64,000 bases of DNA from NCBI RefSeq assembly GCF_932526225.1, contig NC_064044.1, forward strand, positions 10,320,906-10,384,905, written 5' to 3'. Position numbers and translations under genes: made by a program. Shown in pieces: positions 21,221 through 35,749 of this stretch; within the stretch, counting starts at the first letter, position 1; the number at the start of each line of letters is the position of its first letter. A model generated the notes under the pieces. It had not been told where the DNA came from, searched no databases, and saw only the letters and a list, made by a program, of their open reading frames with translations. Source of the DNA: Nematostella vectensis. Taxonomy: Eukaryota > Cnidaria > Anthozoa > Actiniaria > Edwardsiidae.

Positions 21221-22184
21221 TAATTTTTCGCGCGTTTTCGCTCTTCCAACTCGCGGCCGACACAGAGAATATATTGTTGGCCGTGTTTTGCATCATTGTT
21301 AAAATCAAGAAAGAAAATCGATACACTTTTTAATAATATAAAGAGGTTCAAACGATTGACGGAAGAGGACAAACGATGGGATTGAAAAAAGAAGGTAAGT
21401 AGGACTTTAATTTCATTAGCTTTTCGTCGGAGCTGGTCTGAAAACTACTCCTTGTGTTGATATTTTTCTAGACCTCAAGTAAGGTAATGAGGGGATGCTT
21501 CACCGACCTACCTCAGTAGTAATTCAGCTAGGTAATCATCCTTTATCCCATAACAAAGGATAGAAAAAGCATGTGCTAATATTGTCCGATTGATTGTCCG
21601 TTTTCTCAATCAAAAAGAATTTTGTTTCTTCTTTGCTTTAAAATGTGAAAATGATATACAAAATGATATAAGCTACTATTTAGCGAAACGATCTTTGTTC
21701 TGATTTGAAACAGTTTAACTGTTCAATCCCCCACCCCTTGCCACACCTCCCATGATATTTGCAAATATCAACATCTAGCTGTACTCTCATCATTAGTCCC
21801 ACATATTAAATGGGTATATAGTATGTACCTTTTTTCCTCTCATGCAATTGATTCACAGATGGTATGAATGTTGAAGAAAATAAAAAACCACACATTTTCT
21901 GTAAGAATCTATCATTTAATTTCAATTCCTCGATTATATTTTCTGAAACACCTAAAATTCTTTTCCAGATTAAGCAAAAAAAATCTGGCTCAAATTGAAT
22001 GTATGCTGGCTCCGCCTTCAGGCAGTGCCAAAATCTATATGTTATATTTAATTAAACAATTCTTCCAATTCTGCTGTTTTTTTAGGGGATTTCACACAAT
22101 GGATAATCCTATTACAATATGGATGTGCTCGATGGCAGTTTCTTAAGGACTGCAACAAAATCGAAAAGTTTAGCACTTATTTTC
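21221..22184. other. Non-coding stretch between gypsy 2 and the 1.4-kb array, unit 1
   Basis: Contains a GCGCG-rich segment (21215-21260), then ATGGGATTGAAAAAAGAAG directly followed by GTAAGT at 21376-21394, which could be a short first coding exon. No downstream exon could be linked. The rest is AT-rich. The unit 2 counterpart (51361-52370) is similar. Confidence 0.35.
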
Positions 22185-25100
22185 AAACATTAGCTAGCCG
22201 ACAAGTTCCAATCGAAGGTGAAATAGGGAGTACCTAAACGATTTCATACGTGGATGAGTAACTTGAGTTGCACAATCTATCCGAATTATTGTCCGAATAA
22301 TGTGGTGTGTTGCGTTTATTCGTTAAGGTGGTATTAATTGCCTCTATTAGGAAGATCGTTGACACATTAGGTAAGTTATCGTTTTACAGAAATGGATTGC
22401 AACCCGATTTCGAATCGATAGGCTACCACTATTCGCGAAACATATTTTTAAAGTAAGTTTGCTAATTTTTCATCAGATTCTATTGCTTTATAAGGAAATC
22501 TCAATTCTCAAAGTTCTTTTCGCGTAAGTATAACATTAGCGTAAATTTACTAAGAAGTTATGAACACACCCCCAATAACAACTTTCGGGCTGCTAGATAA
22601 ACACGACATGCTTTTGAGTAAATTTAGTTTTGAAAAATGTGAATAGGTGGCCTTTGCAGGCAAAAAAGCTTTTTGAACAAACAAGCAAACAAAAATGTGT
22701 GATAATTCAGGCATTTCAGATTCTCCTAGCACAACTAAACAAGTGCTTTTTGAAGTATCCATATAGAAACCTCAGTTTTATTGCAGAAGAGTTTGAGGCA
22801 TTTTACTAATTATATTTATTGCAATGTGATCAGAATATGGTCAATTGCTCACGGATGTGACAAAAAATTCCATTTGTAAGTCAACTATAATCCATCCCTT
22901 TCGCGAAAAAAAAAAAAAGGTAGTGATTGAGTAAAATTTCAGGTCAATTCTCGATTGACTTAAAAAGACATCAACTACTACAAAAAAACGAAAAGATAAC
23001 AACATTAATGTATTCGTAGCAGTAAATGTGCCTTGACAGTCTGGTAAATCCTATTTGGCCAATATCATTTTGATCAATAAAAGCTTTATTTTTAAATCTG
23101 GACTTGCGTGGTTGACGAGCTCCTAAGAAAGATGGCCTCGATTATTGCTTCATCGGAAAAGCGAAATAGCTGCAATTCCAATTAACATAGCTAGCCGTTT
23201 AGTTCCAACCGAAGGTGAAGTAGGGGGTACCTAAACGATTTCATCTGTGGATGAGTTACTTGAATTGCACAATCCATCCGAATTATTGTGCGAACCTTGA
23301 TTTTGTTTGTAATTGCCTTTCCAACCTCATCAGGCGATGATCAAACTGAGCAATGATTAAAATCTATTGTATCCCATTTCCAGATGGTGCGAATCCCCTC
23401 CGATACGATCAACTCATAAATTTATGCCATATTGGTCAAAATAAGGAATTTTGAAAACGGTGTACACTTTGAAATACAAATTATTCACAGTGCTTAGTTT
23501 AAAATAAGGCATAGTTGTCTATACGGAACAATCCGATAAATCAACTGTATGTAGGTGTAGAATTGCAAAATGTTGTGTGTTTGCGTTTACTCGTCAAGGT
23601 GGTATTAATTGCTTCTATTAGTAAAACGTTACTGGTCTTCGGTATTCATGAAGTGAAATCTTCGTCTATTTGCTCATTCGCAGTGAACGTTAGATTAAGC
23701 AGTCTGAGGCGAAAATTGTGCAGAAAAGATCGTTGAAACATAAGGTAAGTAATAATTATACAGAAATGTAACTGCAAACCGATTTCGAATCGATAGGCTA
23801 CCACTATTCGCGAAACATGTTTTTGAAGTTAGTTTGCAAATTTTTCATCAGATTTTTTATCAGGGAATCTCAATTCTCGAAGTTATTTTCGCGTAAGTAC
23901 AAAATTAGCGTAAATTTACTAAGACGTTATGAACACACCCCCAATAACAACTTTTGGGCTGCTAGATAAACACGAGTTGCTTTTGAGTAAATTTAGTTTT
24001 GAAAAAAGTGAATATGTGGCCTTGTCAGGTAAAAAAGCTTTTTGAACAAACAAGCAAACACAAAAGTGTGATAATTCAAGCATTTCAGATTCTCCTAGCA
24101 CAACTAAACAAGTGCTTTTTGAAGTATCCATAAAGAAACCTCAGTTTTATAGAAGAAGAGTTTGAGGCATTTTACTAATTATATCATTTATTGCAATGTG
24201 ATCAGAATATGCTCAATTGCTCACGGATGTGACAAAAAATTCCATTTGTAAGTCAACTATAATCCATCCCTTTCGCGAAAAAAGAAAAAAAAGTTAGTGA
24301 TTGAGTAAAATTTCAGGTCAATTCTCGATTGACTTAAAAAGACATCAACTACTTCAAAAAAGCGAAAACGAAAAGATAACAACATTAATGTATTCGTAGC
24401 AAGAAATGTGCCTTGACAGTCTGGTAAATCCTATTTGGCCAATCTCATTTTGATCAATAAAAGCTTTATTTTTAAATCTGGAATTGCGTGGTTGACGAGC
24501 TCCTAAGAAAGATGGGCGCGATTAATGCATCATCGGAAAAGCGAAATAGCTGCAATTCCAATTAACAAAGCTAGCCGTTTAGATCCAGCCGAAGGTGAAG
24601 TAGGGGGTACCTAAACGATTTCATCTGTGGATGAGTTACTTGAATTGCACAATCCATCCGAATTATTGTGCGAACCTTGATTTTGTTTGTAATTGCCTTT
24701 CCAACCTCATCAGGCGATGATCCAACTGAGCAATGATTAAAATCCATTGTATCCCATTTCCAGATGGTGCGAATCCCCTCCGATATGAGCAACTCATCAA
24801 TTTATGCCATATTGGTCAAAATAAGGAATTTTGAAAACGGTGTACACTGTGAAATACAAATTATTCACAGTGCTTAGTTTAAAATAAGGTATAGTTGTCT
24901 ACACAAAACAATCCGATAAATCAAATGTGTGTAGGTGTAGCAGTGCAAAATGTGGTGTTTTTGCGTTTACTCGTCAAGGTGGTATTAATTGCTTCTATCA
25001 GGAAAACGTTATTGGTCTTCGGTATTCATGAAGTGAAATCTTCGTCTATTTGCTCATTCGCAGTGAACGTTAGATTTAGCAGTCTGAGGCGAAAAGGAGC

Positions 25101-26795
25101 AGAAAAGATCGTTGAAACATAAGGTAAGTAATAGTTATACAGAAATGTAACTGCAAACCGATTCCGAATCGATAGGCTACCACTATTCGCGAAACATGTT
25201 TTTGAAGTTAGTTTGCCAATTTTTCATCAGATTTTTCATCAGGGAATCTCAATTCTCGAAGTTATTTTCGCGTAAGTACAAAATTAGCGTAAATTTACTA
25301 AGACGTTATGAACACACCCCCAATAACAACTTTTGGGCTGCTAGATAAACACGAGTTGGTTTGAGTAAATTTAGTTTTGAAAATAGTGAATAGGTGGCCT
25401 TGTCAGGGTAAAAAAGCTTTTTGAACAAACAAGCAAACAAAAATGGTGATCATTCAAGTATTTCAGATTATCCTAGCACAGTTAAACAAGTGCTTTTTGA
25501 AGTATCCATACAGAAACCTCAGTTTTATTGCAGAAGAGTTTGAGGCATTCTACGAATTATATCATTTATTGCAATGTGATAAGAGTATTGTCAATTGCTC
25601 ACGGATGTGACAAAAAATTCCATTTGTAAGTAATCTATAATCCATCCCTTTCGCGAAAAAGGAAAACATAAAAGTTAGTGATTGAGTAAAATTTCAGGTC
25701 AATTCTCGATTGACTTAAAAAGACATCAACTTCTACAAAAAGAGCGAAAACGAAAAGATAACAACATTAATGTATTCGTAGCAGTAAATGTGCCTTGACA
25801 GTCTGGTAAATCCTTTTTGGACAATAACATTTTGATCAATAAAAGCTTTATTTTTAAATCTAGAATTGCGTGGTTGACGAGCTCCTAAGAAAGATGGGCG
25901 CGATTTAAATGCTACATCGGAAAAGCGAAATAGCGGGTAGTTAACAAATTCTGCAATTCCAATTAACAAAGCTAGCCGTTTAGTTCCAACCAAAGGTGAA
26001 GTAGGGGGTACCTAAACGATTTCATCTGTGGATGAGTTACTTGAATTACACAATCCATCCGAATTAAGTGCGAACCTTGATTTTGTTTGTAATTGCGTTT
26101 CCAACCTCACGAGGCGATGTCCAAATCCAACTGAGCAATGATTGAAATTCATTGTATCCCATTCCCAGATGGTGACGATCACCTCTTCTCCCGGTATGGG
26201 GAAGTCATTTTATGCTATATTGGTCGAAATAAGGGATGTTGAAAAACAGTGCACACTTCGGAATAAAAAATAATTCACAGTGCTTAGTTTAAAATAAGGT
26301 ACACTTGTCTACACGAAACAATCCGATAAATCAAATGTAAAAAAGTGGTAGCAGAGTGCAAAATTTGGTGTGTTTGCGTTACTCGGCAAGGTGGTATTAA
26401 TTGCCTCTATTAGGGAAACGTTATTGGTCTTCGGTATTAATGAAAGGAAATCCTCGTCTATTTGCTCATTCGCAGTTAACGTTAGATGTAGCAGTCTGAG
26501 GCGAAAAGGAGCAGAAAATATCGTTGAAACATAAGGTTAGTAATCGTTATACAGAAATGTAACTGCAAACCGATTTCGAATCGATAGGCTACCACTATTC
26601 GCGAAACATGTTTTTAAAGTAAGTTTGCTAATTTTTCATCAGATTCTATTGCTTTACAAGGGAATCTCAATTCTCGAAGTTATTTTCGCGTAAGTACAAA
26701 ATTAGCGTAAATTTACTAAGAAGTTATGAACACACCCCCAATAACAACTTTCGGGCTGCTAGATAAACACGACATGCTTTTGAGTAAATTTAGTT

Positions 26796-27029
26796 TTGAA
26801 AAATGTGAATAGGTGGCCTTTGCAGGCAAAAAAGCTTTTTGAACAAACAAGCAAACAAAAATGTGTGATCATTCAGGCATTTCAGATTCTCCTAGCACAA
26901 CTAAACAAGTGCTTTTTGAAGTATCCACACAGAAACCTCAGTTTTATTGAAGAAGAATTTAAGGCATTCTACGTATTATATTTTTTTTTGCAATGTGATC
27001 AGAATATGGTCAATTGCTCACGGATGTGA
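26796..27029 (+). pseudogene. Exon-like frame A in the last 1.4-kb unit
   Basis: A 78-codon frame that reads like normal protein (RWPLQAKKLFEQ, then LLAQLNKCFLKYP and FIEEEFKAFY). Neighbouring units keep most of the same residues but have stops, and upstream residues (NTPPITTFGLLDKHDM) lie in another frame. No ATG is needed if it is an internal exon. No family recognised. Probably decayed. Confidence 0.3.
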
Positions 27030-27441
27030 CAAAAAATTCCATTTGTAAGTAATCTAGAATCCATCCCTTTCGCGAAAAAAGGAAAACAAAAAAGTTAGTG
27101 ATCGTGTAAAATTTCAGGTCAATTCTCGAATGACTTAAAAAGACATCAACTTATACAAAAAAGCGAAAACGAAAAGATAACATTAATGTATTCGTAGCAG
27201 TAAATGTGCCTTGACAGTCTGGTAAATCCTATTTGGACAATAACATTTTGATCGATAAAAGCTTTATATTTAAATCTGGAATTGCGTGGTTGACGAGCTC
27301 CAAAGGAAGATGGGCGCGATTAATGGTTCATCGGAAAATCGAAATAGCGGGCAGTTAACAAATTCTGCAATTCCAATTAACAAAGCTAGCCGTTTAGTTC
27401 CAACTGAAGGTGAAGTAGGGAGTACCTAAACGATTTCATCT

Positions 27442-27690
27442 GTGGATGAGTTACTTGAGTTGCACAATCCATCCGAATTAAGTGCGAACCTTGATTTTGT
27501 TTGTGTTGCGTTTCCAACCTCATCAGTCGATGATCCAACGGAGCAATTATTAAAATTCATTGTATCCCATTTCCAGATGGTGCGAATCTCCTCCGATATG
27601 AGCAACTCATCAATTTATGCCATATTGGTCAAAATAAGGAATTTTGAAAACGGTGTACACTTTGAAATACAAATTATTCACAGTGCTTAG
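27442..27690 (+). pseudogene. Exon-like frame B in the last 1.4-kb unit
   Basis: An 82-codon frame with VDELLELHNPSEL, then FVCVAFPTSSVDDPTEQLL and SSIYAILVKIRNFENG. Other units have stop codons or small indels in it. No family recognised. It may be a further exon of the gene that gave frame A, or chance. Confidence 0.3.
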
Positions 27691-28140
27691 TTTAAAATAA
27701 GGTATAGTTGTCTACACAAAACAATCCGATAAATCAAATGTGTGTAGGTGTAGCAGTGCAAAATGTGGTGTGTTTGCGTTTACTCGTCAAGGTGGTCTTA
27801 ATTGCCTCTATTAGGAAAACGTTATTGGTCTTCGGTATTAATGAAATGATATCCTCCTGTTTGCTCATTCGCAGTGAACGTTAGATTTAGCAGTCTGAGG
27901 CGAAAAGGAGCAGAAAAGATCGTTGAAACATAAGGTAAGTAATCGTTATACAGAAATGTAACTGCAAACCGATTTCGAATTGATAGGCTACCGCTATCAG
28001 CGAAACGGATGCTTTTTTAAATTGTGATAAAGTAAGTTTGCTAATTTTTTATCAAATTCTATTGGTAGCATGGTTTTCAAGTGAATGTCGATTCTCGAAG
28101 TTCTTTTCTGGTAAGTACAAAATTAGCATAAGAAGTTATG

Positions 28141-28321
28141 AACATACCGTTATGCACGCATATACAAATCTATCCGTACAAATTAAGTGAACTTTCTTAC
28201 ATAATTTGTTCCAATTTTGTTTTATAATCTCTAAGCACTTAGACACTTGAAGAAAGAAAAATGTATCTTAAGTGTGTCCTTTTAAAATTTTATGTTTGGA
28301 ACTGCAGTTAAATTTGTGAAA
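28141..28321. other. Junction between segmental units 1 and 2
   Basis: About 180 bases not seen elsewhere in the window, between the degraded last 1.4-kb unit and the start of unit 2. It is missing at the unit 2-unit 3 join. Confidence 0.5.
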
Positions 28322-29897
28322 AATACTTTATGGTAAAAAAAAACCACATGATGTCAAAATTCTTTTTCCTGCGAACACTGCTATGGAGAGTCGGCCAAAA
28401 GCGCGGCAAACAAATTTGCCGAATTTTCTCAGCTGCACAATGAGTTGGCCCTATTTTCATTTTTTTCCCAAAAGCATCTCATTTACATTTTATTATTATT
28501 TTTGTTTTTTGTCTTTCATTCACATACAAACAACATGATATAACAACTGGACAAACAACATGATATAACAACTAATTTCTAGATTTATATGATGTACATA
28601 ATTATGCAAATAAATTTATTTTTGATGACTCTATAAGACGTCACTATAAATCCCGAAGATTCATTTTAAAATAGTCGTAAATAAAATATGTGTTGAATTG
28701 TTACTGAAGGTACAGATAATGTTGGCTTTTGCTTTTTCTACGCTTAGTTTGATTCCGGTCCAACATTCCAAACGCTATCAAAAGTTATGTAATGATTTTT
28801 GGCATTGAACCATATTTTAACAGCAGGATTAAAGTAGTATTAACCGAGTGCGAGGTCTGTACGGAGGAATATCAGATCGAGGGCTTTGGTTTTTATTTAT
28901 TATTATTTTTATTTATTATTTGCGACGAGAAAAACAAATCAACTACTTCCGTTTTTGCGCGAATTGCACTGCGCACCCCTTCTGCGCATAGTGGCGCGCG
29001 CTGTTTGTTCGAATTTTCTGGTGTTTAGTGCGCGTGCGCCACAGTTGTATAAGAAAAAAAAGCAAAAGACGCGTTTTTTTACTTAAAATCGCTTTTACAG
29101 AAAAAGGAAGTCGGTTACCCCCATTATTTATTTGTTCAAATAGTTAAATATATACGAAAAAATGATATACTTAAAGAAGAAAAAAGTTGGCTTGTAGAAG
29201 TTTGTTTATTTTCTCTTAAAAGCCGTAAAATACTTCAAAATGGCGCTTTTTTACTGTATAATTAGTAGCGAAAACAGTGTCTTTTAGTTTGATCTCTTAA
29301 ATGTGATTTGTTTTGAACGCTAGCTACTACGGGTTATTGTTTGGGGATTGGATTTTGGCAGCTCGACAAACAGAACTTAATTTTCTAAACACTATAGGCA
29401 CTATTTTTGAAAACTAAGAGTGCTTTTCCCTCGCTCGATCAGTAAAAACGCGTCATCTCTACGCCCCTCTGTTGTGAAACGAGGTCGGTTACCCCTATTT
29501 TTTTATTAAATATTTTGAAAGCCCTTAACTTCAATATTGTTTATGCAAAGTTTTATTTCAAGGGAATTACCTTAACTTGTCTACCGATTTCATAAAGGCG
29601 GGAAAACAAGAAACCGCGCGCGGCCAACTGGTAATGTGAGAACTTGCTTACCGAAAAATTAAATTTAAACCGGCCTAAAGAAAGACAAATAGAAAACCCA
29701 AATTTTTCCTTGGCTTTATTCATCGTTCATCGTCGTTGTTTTGAGAAGCACTATGATGTGATTCAACTTCAACGACTTTAACTCCAGGCAACAATTTTGC
29801 TTGATGAATCATTACTTGATCTGTCTGAAAGCTACAGGTTTTATCCTAAAGGTGCAATGAATACCAACAGAAAGTCTCTTGATTTAGGTAATACAAT

Positions 29898-32728
29898 ACT
29901 TGAGATAATTAGCCTTGAGGCCAATGAACTGTGACCCTTCGTATTTTCTGTTCTTTCTGTTTGCCTTCATATTCTGCTTGTATTTTTCGTCTTTGGCGTC
30001 TATCGCTTCCTCCTCCGTCGTTCTCCTTGTTGGTGTGTAATCTGGCTTGGTTCAAACACTTAAAACTCGCATGGTTCATAAGGTGTACTCCCGTAGCAGG
30101 GTGGGGTTTTGTTCTGCATGCTACTAGCATGTTGAGGATGGCCTTGCCTCCCGTACTGTCCTTGCCTTCAAGGCTTGCTATCCGTTCGTATTTGTTTAGT
30201 GTTTGCACGAACTTCTCGCTTTCTCCATTTCTTCTTGGATGCCCTGGTGTTATCTTATGGGGATTGAACCCTTCCTCCTTTACAAAATCCTCATAGTCCT
30301 TTAATTGAAAGTTGGTCAATTATATTTCCACCCTCTTGGGTGTCACGAATGCTGCAAAGATGTTCTTCCCTTTTCTGACTCGTCCAGGCTTTCGCTCGGC
30401 ACTTTCTCCACTACTGGGTATTTGCTCCTTTTGTCTATAACCACAAGGTTGTATTGTCCGTCTGGTTCGAAGAAATCTGTTGACGGTCTCCAACGTTTAG
30501 TATGGATTTGTGTTGGCTTAGTAGGTTCTTTCTTGTAGCTTTTGGTTGCTACTTGGCACTGGTCGGCTGCTGTATCTATCATGCTGTTCATGTTTGTGAT
30601 CCAATACTTCTCTCTCAGCATTTGCATGGTATTCGTCTTGCCATTTTGTGCCCGACTTAGACAATCGTTGCCTGTAGTACTTCTGGAAGTACGATTATTT
30701 CTTTACGGAATATCAATCCTTCTGCGACTTAGTGTTCATGGCTCACATAGCAGTATGGCTGTATGTCCTTCTGAAGTGTTCATGGCTCACATAGCAATAT
30801 GGCTGTATGTCCTTCTGAACTTCTCCCAGTTACCTCTTGCTATTCTCTCTGCCAGTTTCTGTTTTTATCTTCTAGTGTCTCTAATTCTTGCTAGCACTAC
30901 AGCGTGCTCTCCATCTACGGTCCATTTAGTGATCTTCTCTGTGCTGGCACCCCCAGTCTCCGGGACTGTCGGAAATGTAATCTAGTGGGTCTTCATCGTC
31001 TTTCCCTGACTCTATAATCAGCTCGGTGTCATCATCTTGCTTTTCCATTACACATTTCTCTATTCGCGGGGGTATCCCCGCATCCTTGTCCGATGTTGGT
31101 AATAAGGTTCTCCAGTTGGAACCGGTTCAAAAATGCCCTGTTGTATTCCCTGGTTGAGGCATTTGTTGAGGAGTTGTTACAAATAAAGTAGTAGTCAAAG
31201 TTCCTTGGCCGCTGTGCTTCCGGGTTTGCTTTTGAATCCATTTTCAGCTCGAGCTGTCCAGCAATTTCTTCACTCTATGTTGCTTGCTTCACCGTATTAA
31301 TCATTAGATTATTGGTTTCTCTGATGCCCCCATCTGGATCAATCTTCTACATTCCAAGCTCGTTCAGTTTTTTTTCCTATGAGTAGTGGCGAATCCATTT
31401 TTTTCTCTTATCACCACGGAGCGAGTCTTCACTCCACGGTTCTTGTTCCGAATGGTGACTTGAATTTCCACTCACACTTGAAAGTTGGTCTGGATGGTCT
31501 TCAGGGTCTTTTTGCATTCTCTCAAATCTTAAATCTCTTCAAAGCGGTGGAAAAGCGCCTTGTTTTGTACTCGTCCATTTGGTTGACACTCCACTATCGG
31601 GTTGAACATGTGCATTCACGTCCCCGGGTCTCACTGATACAGTACCCTTGGGCTCGCCTGATATTACTTTCTTTACATGGAACAGGTGGAAAGATGCTTG
31701 GAAGATAACACCAGATTCACTATCCGATCCACTGCTAGAATCACCATGCTTTGGTTCAAGGCTGACTTGATGGATAGGCTTAAATGTTCTTGTACGTTTG
31801 TCTTCTGTCCCGCTTTCTGACTTGCAGTTAAGGCTGCAAAATGGTTGTTTTAGCCACAATTTGGGCATCGTTTGCCATAGGCTATAGTACTTTCCAAGCT
31901 TGTGCGCAACAGTCTTCCAAAAGTAGTCACACTTGTTTCTCTAGTTTTTCCTCACCTCTGCACCTTTCTATTATGGTAAGGGTTTCTTTTGTAGCCTGCT
32001 TGCAGGCGGGTGTTATTATCGCGGAAAACCCTCTCCGTTCGGTGATCTGGCGCCATCGTGTATTATAAGCCGCGTTAATACAAGATGGCGCCCGATCACC
32101 GAACGGAGAGGGTTTTCCGCGATAATAACACCGAGTACCGCCTGCAACGAGGCTATTTCTTTTGTGGTTGAATCTTGTTCACTTTGAGCTCCACTTTCAT
32201 ATCTCTCACCTGATTATTCATTTCCTCCTTTTGCCCAGCGTTCCCCACGAATTCCGTTATGCTCCATCTATTCTCTATGGCTCTTTTTATCAGCTCTTTT
32301 TATCTCCATCTGTAATAATCGTCTGAATTAGCTGCTTGGTATCGCATTCTGGCTGTATATGCGACAATACTATCATTCTTCTCTATCTTCTGTTTGTTAA
32401 AAGCATATGTTTATTTTTCTTCGGTAGGAAATGATTGTTCAGTTTTTTTTTCTTCAATCATCCTTGAATGGTGTCGATTCTGTTAGGTTTCTCGTTATAG
32501 TCTCTCTATTTCTGTTTCTTTCTTATCTTACAAAAATCTTCATTGCTCTCACTTTTCTTTGATCTTTCTTATCTCAAAGTACTCAACTTCTTTAAAACCT
32601 TCTAACCATTTCTTCCTGGCTCTTCAGATACCCAGCTAATTCGTCGTGATGCTGAATGGCTCGGCTCGCACACTACTTTCATTTCATCCGCTCCCAGTAG
32701 TGATTCCTCTTTTTCTTAATATTTAGAT
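29898..32728 (-). pseudogene. Decayed Ty3/gypsy retrotransposon 1, unit 2
   Basis: Same relic with the same breaks as unit 1. Only about seven single-base differences from unit 1 were seen in this interval, for example TTGA to TAGA near 30660. The integrase pieces are at 29909-30319 and 30343-30627. Confidence 0.8.
32002..32145. mobile_element. Palindromic MITE nested in gypsy gag, unit 2
   Basis: Identical arrangement to unit 1, with the same single mismatch (GATCTGG) in the left arm. Confidence 0.8.
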
Positions 32729-35099
32729 TTAGGCACTGCCTAAAAGCGGAGCCAGTATGATTTTTTAGCATACACTTAAAGTAGAACCCCCTCCCCTCCA
32801 CTTTTATTATGCATCATGTTCCATCACCCACAAAAAAAGCAACCTATGTGAAACATATAAAGATTGCATGTTTTCCAAAACTGCAATTATTATTTAAAGT
32901 GGTGTCCTCCCAATCCTCCTAGGGAATACCTAGAACAAAAATGTTATTTAAGATTTTATTGAAATTACAAAGAACTATAAAGGAAAACCGAAGGGGTTGA
33001 GCTCTTAGTATAATAATAATACTTGATAGACAACTGATACAGCAAAATTATTAAAATTAATTGATACTTTGATTATCAGGTAAGTAGGTAATATTTATTA
33101 TAAAAATGAGGATCAATTAAAATTCCTCCTAGAAGAATGGGTGCTATTTTGTTATCTTCAATATTAAAAACAATAAACAAATACATATCACATTCCTATA
33201 CATTAATAAGTATATCAGCAAATCACACTATCGTAGTGGATTTGACGTAAAAGTCCCTGCCTGTACTGTCCCAATTCCTTTTATTTTTTTAAATTACCTT
33301 AATTAATTTTCCAGAATAGGGATTTATAATTTTCTTTTTCTTGTGTAAGGTTTAAAAAATGCAAATATTGGAAAAATATCTTTATTAACCTTCTCTTTCT
33401 TGCTTTAGAATGTAACTTTGCTAAGTGTGGATCAAAACCACTCTAATTTATCAAAACAATTCTGACAACCGGTACCTTATTTTATTATAAAGTTAAGAAC
33501 CACATATAAGAACCTAGAATGATCCTGTTAGCCTAAAATTGTCAAATTAGAGCATCTATTAAGCCTACAATTGTTAATTGTATTAATTTGCTTTATAAAA
33601 TATGAATTTACTGGCTTAACATATGAAAATTGATTTCTAAATAGTTTTAAACATGATCTTAAGGGATCATATAGAAGACCTGTTTTTTATTATTAACTTA
33701 TCTACATCAATTGCTTGACCATAACTCATTGTAATCATATATTTATAAAAAAGGCGAGAGACTATTTATGAACCTAAATAGCCTAAATTTCATTAAACGC
33801 ACATTATACAAGAACCTGTCAGACTAACTTGCGAAAAAAAACTAGGTTTTACTTTTTAACGTTGATTCATTATTTAGTACAAATTTTCTATTTGTAAAAA
33901 GTTATCTTACTTTTTAGTACTTTAAATATGCTTATTTTTGGTGACCTACATTAAATACAAATGCCTAATATGTACATCCTGCTCTGAGTCATGCCTCTGA
34001 GCCAGCAGCATGTTTTCAGTGTCTCAGCTTGTTTTAAGAATCTCTGGCTTAAATTCAACTTAAAAAATTTGGAGAAAAGCATTTAAGAGAAAACTTAAAA
34101 TTTCCTTACAAACAATACAAATATTATATAACAAAAACCTAATTCATAATACCTAAAACTGTCTCAATAGTCTCAACTAAAATTTTCTAAAATAATACCC
34201 ATGGCAGAAATGATTTTATGAGGCTGAAAGAGCATTAATAGGAGAACTGTAGAGGGAAAAAACTATAGCTTTCAAGCAAATTGCTCCTCTACAGAAAAGC
34301 TGTCTTGGCTTCCTTTGAAACCTAAATTTTACTTTGGGACCACTTTGGGGTACAATTATATAGATATGTGAGAAATGAGAAAACAAAAAGTTTTTAGGTT
34401 TTGTAAGAAACATTGAGGTACCCAGGGCTATTCAAAATATTGTCAGGTGGTATAAAAACAAGGCATATTTTTAGGTAATAACGGATCCACAAGGTCCTAG
34501 TAACTGCATGTTTAGCTTTTTTAGAATCAAACCAGAATTCCAGAATAGTCGATTTAAATTTCAAGTGTTTTTCAAATATATGTTGTTTTTCACAAATTAT
34601 TAATAAATAGGGTTTTAGGAAAAAAGCTCTCAATTTATTTTAGCATTGTTCATCTTTGTGAGAATTTGACCAATCATTCATGGAAATGAATTAAAAATCA
34701 CTTTTGGTTTTTTTTCTAGTATTTCATAGCTGTCAACCCAACTTGGACAGACGTCTTGTAAAAACGGGTGAAATTGAGTAAATATGTGAAGAAAAAACAA
34801 ACAAAACAAGAGAGCCAATGCGGGTGAATACAGAGAATGTATGAATATTAAAAACAATTAGGCTTGTGATGAGGTCCACAATCTCGTGAATAGTTATTAT
34901 TTTCCTATGATAGATGGTGAATGGCAGATTTTAGAGATCGAATTTGATTAATCCAGCCTAGAATTTAAGTTTTAGTCCCTGAGGTAAGTACTTAATATAT
35001 AAATTTGAAACAATAAAAAAGGTGTGAAAAGTTTGAAAACAAAACAACTCTTGGCTTATTTGCAGTCAGTTTTTGTGTTTTTTAGGTTAGAAATACTCT

Positions 35100-35270
35100 A
35101 GCGGCCGCCATATTGTTTTGCGCGCCCTAGAGACCTGGGCCGGGGCAGATCGCGGCTGGCTGGCTGGCAGCTTGCGACAATGACGTCATTGACCACAAAA
35201 ACTCAGTCGCCTAGTTATAGACCATTTTTCTATGCCTATGGGGCTCCGCGCGCGGCCGCTGGCTCCGCTA
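35100..35270. repeat. GC-rich repeat with CRE-like palindrome, unit 2
   Basis: Same element as at 6822. The palindrome is at 35178-35191. No difference from copy 1 was noticed. Confidence 0.5.
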
Positions 35271-35742
35271 TAAACCTTCTCAACCCTTCTATAAACGCAT
35301 CTGTTTCTGGTGATTACGTCGATTCTATTGCATGGCTCTCTAAGTAATTGCGCGAATACGAACCCCTCATCCGTCACACAGCTCCCCCACTACGCTTCTA
35401 AATTGAGAATCATCAGGCGTTAACCGGTATCCAGGCAAGTCTCCCTTGTACTGTCTTCATGATAGAGAGTTGGGTTAACGACACTCGCAGAATATCTCTC
35501 ATAGACAGACCTACGTCTTTGTCTCCAATGTTAGATTAGGGTTATTCCATCCATTTAGTTTCAGCTTGGTCATTGTTGCTAGCTGTTGGTTATCGTACTC
35601 ATACAGCATTGACCGGGTTGCCATGGATTAATGTATTTAGGTTGAACAATTTCTAGCATTTTAGATGTTTGAAATTGGTTTTACAGAAGAGCATGTCCTC
35701 GGACCACCTATATACAATGCTCTTTAAATAGCTGGATGTTCT

Positions 35743-35749
35743 TATAAAA
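35743..35749 (+). promoter_or_regulatory. Candidate TATA box, gene copy 2
   Basis: The same TATAAAA in the same context as copy 1, 250 bases before the ATG. Confidence 0.4.

Larger units (their letters stand above)
22185..28140. repeat. Tandem array of a 1.4-kb unit, about 4.3 copies
   Basis: The marker GTTATGAACACACC recurs at 22557, 23926, 25305 and 26723, with a degraded form at 28135, giving periods of 1369 to 1418 bases. The first unit is about 370 bases short. Units differ by substitutions and small indels. Exon-like frames occur on the + strand, best in the last unit (26796-27029 and 27442-27690), but other units have stops there. It may be an array of decayed gene fragments or a long satellite. 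No known domain was recognised. Confidence 0.9.
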
